Assembly (NCBI RefSeq): GCF_029961765.1
Contig: NZ_CP124681.1
Location: forward strand, 2,356,001 to 2,420,000
Source of the DNA: Nocardioides sp. QY071
Lineage (GTDB): Bacteria > Actinomycetota > Actinomycetes > Propionibacteriales > Nocardioidaceae
DNA length: 64,000 nt
Reading direction: 5' to 3'
The notes under the pieces are model-generated. The model ran no database searches, was not told the DNA's origin, and saw only the letters and a list, made by a program, of their open reading frames with translations. Shown in pieces: positions 60,435 through 64,000 of this stretch. The position numbers were made by a program, and so were the translations under genes. Each line of letters starts with the position of its first letter. Positions within the stretch are counted from its first letter, which is position 1.

Positions 60435-63127
60435 GCGAGCAGTACCTGAGCAGCGCGGAGATCCGCAACCGGTTCCTCGCCCACTTCGAGGCGCGCGGCC
60501 ACACCGTCGTACCGTCGGCCTCGTTGCTGCTCGACGACCCCAACCTGCTCTTCGTCAACGCCGGCATGGTGCCGTTCAAGCCCTACTTCCTGGGCCAGGA
60601 GACGCCGCCGTTCCAGCGTGCGACCAGCGTCCAGAAGTGCGTGCGGACCCTGGACATCGAGGAGGTCGGCAAGACCACCCGCCACGGCACGTTCTTCCAG
60701 ATGAACGGCAACTTCTCCTTCGGCGACTACTTCAAGGAGGGTGCCGTCCAGTTCGCGTGGGAGCTGATCACCCACGCCCAGGCCGACGGCGGCTTCGGCT
60801 TCGACCCCGACAAGATCTGGGTCACCGTGCTGCCCGACGACGACGAGGCGCGCGACGCCTGGAAGCGGATCGCGGGCCTGCCCGACGAGCGGATCCAGCC
60901 GCGCGGGCTCAAGGACAACTACTGGAACATGGGCGTGCCCGGTCCCGGCGGCCCTTGCAGCGAGATCTACATCGACCGCGGCCCCGAGTTCGGGCCCGAC
61001 GGCGGTCCCGAGGCCGACGAGGACCGGTTCCTGGAGATCTGGAACCTGGTCTTCATGCAGGAGGAGCTCAGCGCCGTCCGGGCGAAGGACGACTTCGACA
61101 TCGCCGGCCCGCTGCCCAGCAAGAACATCGACACCGGCATGGGCCTCGAGCGGGTCGCCTACCTGCTCCAGGACAAGCACAACATGTACGAGATCGACAC
61201 GATCTTCCCCGTCATCGAGAAGGCGATGGACCTCTCCGGGAAGAAGTACGGCGCCAGCGGCGCCGACGCGCACGTCGACGACGTCCGCTTCCGCGTGGTC
61301 GCCGACCACGTGCGCAGCTCGCTGATGCTCATCGGCGACGGCGTGACGCCCGGCAACGAGGGCCGCGGCTACGTGCTGCGCCGCCTGCTGCGCCGCGCGG
61401 TGCGCAACATGCGCCTGCTCGGCTACCAGGACCCGTCGCTGCCCGAGCTGCTGCCGGTCTCGCGCGACAAGATGGGGGAGAGCTACCCCGAGCTGGTCAC
61501 CGGCTGGGACCGGATCGCCCAGGTCGCCTACGCCGAGGAGGAGGCGTTCCGCAAGACGCTCCAGGCCGGCACCCAGATCTTCGACCTCGCCGCCGGCGAC
61601 GTGAAGCAGTCCGGCGCCACCACCATCCCCGGTGACAAGGCGTTCGCGCTCCACGACACCTACGGCTTCCCGATCGACCTGACCCTCGAGATGGCCGCCG
61701 AGGCCGGCTTGAGCGTCGACGAGCCGGGCTTCCGCCAGCTGATGGCCGAGCAGCGCGAGCGGGCCAAGGCCGACGCGCGCGCCAAGAAGGGCCAGCACGC
61801 CGACACCGGCGTCTACCGCGCCATCCTCGACGCGAACGGCCCGACCGAGTGGCTCGCCTACGAGACCCTCGAGACCGAGTCGAAGCCGCTGGCGCTGCTG
61901 CGCGAGGGCGCCGCCGTACCCGTGCTCACCGGCGGTGAGATCGGTGAGCTGGTCCTCGACCGCACCCCGTTCTACGCCGAGTCCGGCGGCCAGGTCGCCG
62001 ACGCCGGTGTCATCGAGTTCGAGGGCGGCGCCGTCGAGGTGCTCGACGTCCAGCGTCCGGTCCGCGGCCTCGTGGTCCACCAGGTCCGCGTCGTCGACGG
62101 CGAGCTGCCCGCCGACGCCCGGCTGCTGCACGCCAAGGTCGACCCGCAGTGGCGCATCGGCGCCCGCCAGGCGCACTCCGGGACCCACATCGTGCACGCC
62201 GCGCTGCGCGAGGTGCTCGGGCCCACCGCCCTGCAGTCCGGCTCCTACAACCGGCCCGGCTACCTGCGCCTCGACTTCGGGTGGCTCAACGCTCTCTCGC
62301 CCGAGCAGGTGCGCGAGATCGAGCAGGTCTCCAACAACGCGCTGCGCGCCGACCTGCCCGTCGGCTGGCAGTACATGACCCTCGGCGAGGCCAAGGACTG
62401 GGGCGCGATCGCCCTCTTCGGTGAGACGTACGACGACCGATCAGTCCGCGTGGTCGAGATCGGCGGCCCGTGGTCGCGTGAGCTGTGCGGTGGCACGCAC
62501 GTCGACCACTCCAGCCAGGTCGGCACCATCGTGGTCACCAGCGAGGCCTCGGTCGGCTCCGGCAACCGCCGCATCGAGGCGCTGACCGGCGTCGAGGGCT
62601 TCGACTACCTCGCTCGCGAGCGCGACGTCGTCGGCCAGCTCTCCACGCTGCTCAAGACCCAGCCCGGCGACATCGTGGGCCGGGTCGGCGACCTCGTCGA
62701 GCGGCTCAAGCAGAGCGAGAAGGAGATCGAGAGGATCCGTCTCGCCCAGCTGCTGTCCGGCGGTGCCGCGCTGGCCGAGGGCGCGAGCGACGTCAACGGC
62801 GTGCGCCTGGTCGCCCAGCGCCTCGACGGCGCGAGCGGCGGCGACGTACGCACCCTCGCGACCGACGTCCGCGCCCGGCTCGCCGGCGACGCCCCCGCGG
62901 TCGTGGTTCTCATCGGTGCGGCCGACGGCAAGGCGGCGATCGTGGCGGCGCTCAACGACGCCGCCCAGGCCCGCGGCCTCGCGGCCGGCGACCTGGTCCG
63001 CGCGGCGGCGCCCTTCCTCGACGGCAAGGGCGGCGGCAAGGCCGACATGGCGCAGGGCGGCGGAACGGACGTGTCCCGCATCGACGAGGCGCTGGCCGCC
63101 GTGACCGCCGCGGTGGCGCGAGGCTGA
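60431..63127 (+). CDS. alaS: alanyl-tRNA synthetase
   Basis: 898 residues, normal length. Class II catalytic core (TSVQKCVRTLDIEEVGKTTRHGTFFQMNGNFSFGDYFKE), helical tRNA domain, editing domain with the zinc motif HSGTHIVH and CGGTH, and a C-terminal C-Ala/DHHA1 domain rich in Gly (KGGGKADMAQGGG). It charges tRNA-Ala and clears Ser/Gly mischarging. TTG start overlaps the preceding stop (TTGA). It overlaps ruvX by one base. Confidence 0.97.
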   Translation: MSEQYLSSAEIRNRFLAHFEARGHTVVPSASLLLDDPNLLFVNAGMVPFKPYFLGQETPPFQRATSVQKCVRTLDIEEVGKTTRHGTFFQMNGNFSFGDYFKEGAVQFAWELITHAQADGGFGFDPDKIWVTVLPDDDEARDAWKRIAGLPDERIQPRGLKDNYWNMGVPGPGGPCSEIYIDRGPEFGPDGGPEADEDRFLEIWNLVFMQEELSAVRAKDDFDIAGPLPSKNIDTGMGLERVAYLLQDKHNMYEIDTIFPVIEKAMDLSGKKYGASGADAHVDDVRFRVVADHVRSSLMLIGDGVTPGNEGRGYVLRRLLRRAVRNMRLLGYQDPSLPELLPVSRDKMGESYPELVTGWDRIAQVAYAEEEAFRKTLQAGTQIFDLAAGDVKQSGATTIPGDKAFALHDTYGFPIDLTLEMAAEAGLSVDEPGFRQLMAEQRERAKADARAKKGQHADTGVYRAILDANGPTEWLAYETLETESKPLALLREGAAVPVLTGGEIGELVLDRTPFYAESGGQVADAGVIEFEGGAVEVLDVQRPVRGLVVHQVRVVDGELPADARLLHAKVDPQWRIGARQAHSGTHIVHAALREVLGPTALQSGSYNRPGYLRLDFGWLNALSPEQVREIEQVSNNALRADLPVGWQYMTLGEAKDWGAIALFGETYDDRSVRVVEIGGPWSRELCGGTHVDHSSQVGTIVVTSEASVGSGNRRIEALTGVEGFDYLARERDVVGQLSTLLKTQPGDIVGRVGDLVERLKQSEKEIERIRLAQLLSGGAALAEGASDVNGVRLVAQRLDGASGGDVRTLATDVRARLAGDAPAVVVLIGAADGKAAIVAALNDAAQARGLAAGDLVRAAAPFLDGKGGGKADMAQGGGTDVSRIDEALAAVTAAVARG

Positions 63128-63597
63128 TGAGGCACGGCGTCCGCCTCGGCGTCGACCCGGGCGACGCGCGGATCGGTGTCGCCCGCAGCGACCCGTCCGG
63201 CGTGCTCGCGACCCCGGTCGAGACGGTGCGGCGCGGCAAGGGCGACCTGCGCCGCCTCCACCAGATTCTCGCCGAGGAGAACGCGGTGGAGGTCGTGATG
63301 GGCCTGCCCCGCTCGCTCGGCGGCGGGGAGGGCCCGGCGGCGCTCAAGACCCGCGAGTTCGCCGTACGCCTGGCCCGGCGGATCGAGCCCGTCCCGGTGC
63401 GGCTGGTCGACGAGCGGCTCACCACGGTGACCGCGGAGGCTATGCTGCGCGACCAGCGCAAGGGAGCGAAGCGCCGAGCCGTGGTCGACCAGGTCGCGGC
63501 CGTCGTCATCCTCCAGCAGGCGCTGGATGCAGAACGCGCGACCGGCAACCCTCCGGGGGAGCTGGTGACCCCCACGCACGAGGAGACGCATGACTGA
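63127..63597 (+). CDS. ruvX: Holliday junction resolvase-like protein RuvX (YqgF)
   Basis: 156 residues. RNase H-like fold with LGVDPGDARIGVARSDPSG (first Asp), VVMGLPRSLGG, VRLVDERLTTVTAEAML (Glu region) and VDQVAAVVILQQAL (last Asp). It is implicated in 16S rRNA pre-processing and resolvase-like activity. ATG overlaps the alaS stop; mltG starts 8 bases before its end. Confidence 0.94.
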   Translation: MRHGVRLGVDPGDARIGVARSDPSGVLATPVETVRRGKGDLRRLHQILAEENAVEVVMGLPRSLGGGEGPAALKTREFAVRLARRIEPVPVRLVDERLTTVTAEAMLRDQRKGAKRRAVVDQVAAVVILQQALDAERATGNPPGELVTPTHEETHD

Positions 63598-64000
63598 GCC
63601 GCTGCCCGAGCACGTCGAGGACGCAGGTCACGACCTGCTCCCCGGTACGGCGGCCGGTGGCCGCCGGCGGGCCGAGAAGCGGCGTCGGGGCGGTTGCCTG
63701 CCGATGCTGCTCGTGGTGGTGCTGTTCTGCGGCATCGTCGCCTGGTTCGCGCGCGGCGCGATCGCCGACGTCAAGGACATGTTCGCCGGTCCCGAGGACT
63801 TCGCCGGGCCGGGCAGCGGCGAGGTCACCTTCGTCATCGACCCCGGCCAGTCGGTCTCCTCGATGGGCGCCGAGCTGCAGGATCTCGGCGTGGTGAAGTC
63901 CTCCGATGCCTTCGTCGACGCCGCCGCCAAGGACGGCCGCTCCACCAAGATCCAGGCCGGCACCTACCTGCTCAAGAGCCGGATGAAGGCCGCCGACGTC
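63590..64000 (+). CDS. mltG: endolytic transglycosylase MltG (YceG-like), 3' end missing
   Basis: The first 137 residues of a longer protein cut by the window edge. An N-terminal cytoplasmic segment of about 35 residues with a basic patch (GRRRAEKRRRGG), one membrane helix (LPMLLVVVLFCGIVAWFA), then a LysM-like extracellular start (VTFVIDPGQSVSSMGAELQDLGVVKSSDAF, AGTYLLKSRMKAADV). MltG cuts nascent glycan strands to end their synthesis. The catalytic YceG core is outside the window. ATG overlaps the ruvX end. Confidence 0.9.
   Translation, partial: MTEPLPEHVEDAGHDLLPGTAAGGRRRAEKRRRGGCLPMLLVVVLFCGIVAWFARGAIADVKDMFAGPEDFAGPGSGEVTFVIDPGQSVSSMGAELQDLGVVKSSDAFVDAAAKDGRSTKIQAGTYLLKSRMKAADV

Overview
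The window is a high-GC actinobacterial chromosome segment, most likely from a Nocardioides-like member of the Propionibacteriales (inference). Supporting signs are third-position G/C codon bias, many GTG and TTG starts, overlapping stop/start pairs, apparently leaderless promoters and LPxTG/SipW surface proteins. From about 20.5 kb onward the order thrS, HIT, pgsA, pdxS, pdxT, yebC, ruvCAB, yajC-secDF, apt, rsh, MBL, hisS, aspS, rarA, alaS, ruvX, mltG matches the conserved actinobacterial backbone known from Mycobacterium tuberculosis. Genes that interrupt that order therefore stand out as accessory.

Region 1 (1-12.7 kb) is the right part of a phage-derived element. It has a TOPRIM protein, a RepA-like ATPase followed by a dense C/G repeat tract, an excisionase-like HTH protein, a probable small terminase, a 1067-residue tape-measure protein, a MazEF-type toxin-antitoxin pair and a reverse-strand regulatory set (XRE protein, ParB-like DGQHR protein). 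No large terminase, portal, capsid or integrase is visible, so it is a decayed prophage or a satellite-like element. It stops at a tRNA cluster (Gly-GCC, Cys-GCA, Val-GAC).

Region 2 (13-20 kb) holds a class IV aminotransferase, a GAF-domain regulator divergent from an NTF2-flavin monooxygenase fusion, a tRNA-Val(CAC) gene and a large secreted PKD-domain protein.

Region 3 (20-26.6 kb) has dps, thrS, a GH25-like lipoprotein, a TetR regulator, a HIT hydrolase, the CDP-alcohol phosphatidyltransferase and pdxS.

Region 4 (26.7-34.1 kb) is the most interesting part. A SipW/TasA-like secretion island separates pdxS from pdxT. It encodes three Ser/His (SipW-type) signal peptidases, five exported proteins with alternate-type signal peptides in two motif classes, and an LPDTG cell-wall protein. 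One peptidase is fused to its own substrate-like signal segment and exported domain. DosR-like palindromes precede each half.

Region 5 (34-45.1 kb) is backbone: pdxT, an acyltransferase, yebC, ruvCAB under a LexA box, yajC-secD-secF, apt and rsh. A 1.2-kb palindrome-bounded cassette (45,118-46,342) carrying a frameshifted AbiEi/DUF559 gene lies between rsh and a DUF349 gene.

Region 6 (46.3-64 kb) has DUF349, MBL hydrolase, hisS, aspS, an opp/dpp peptide ABC transporter, rarA, a 177-bp MITE-like insertion at a TA dinucleotide, two small genes upstream of alaS, alaS, ruvX and the start of mltG.
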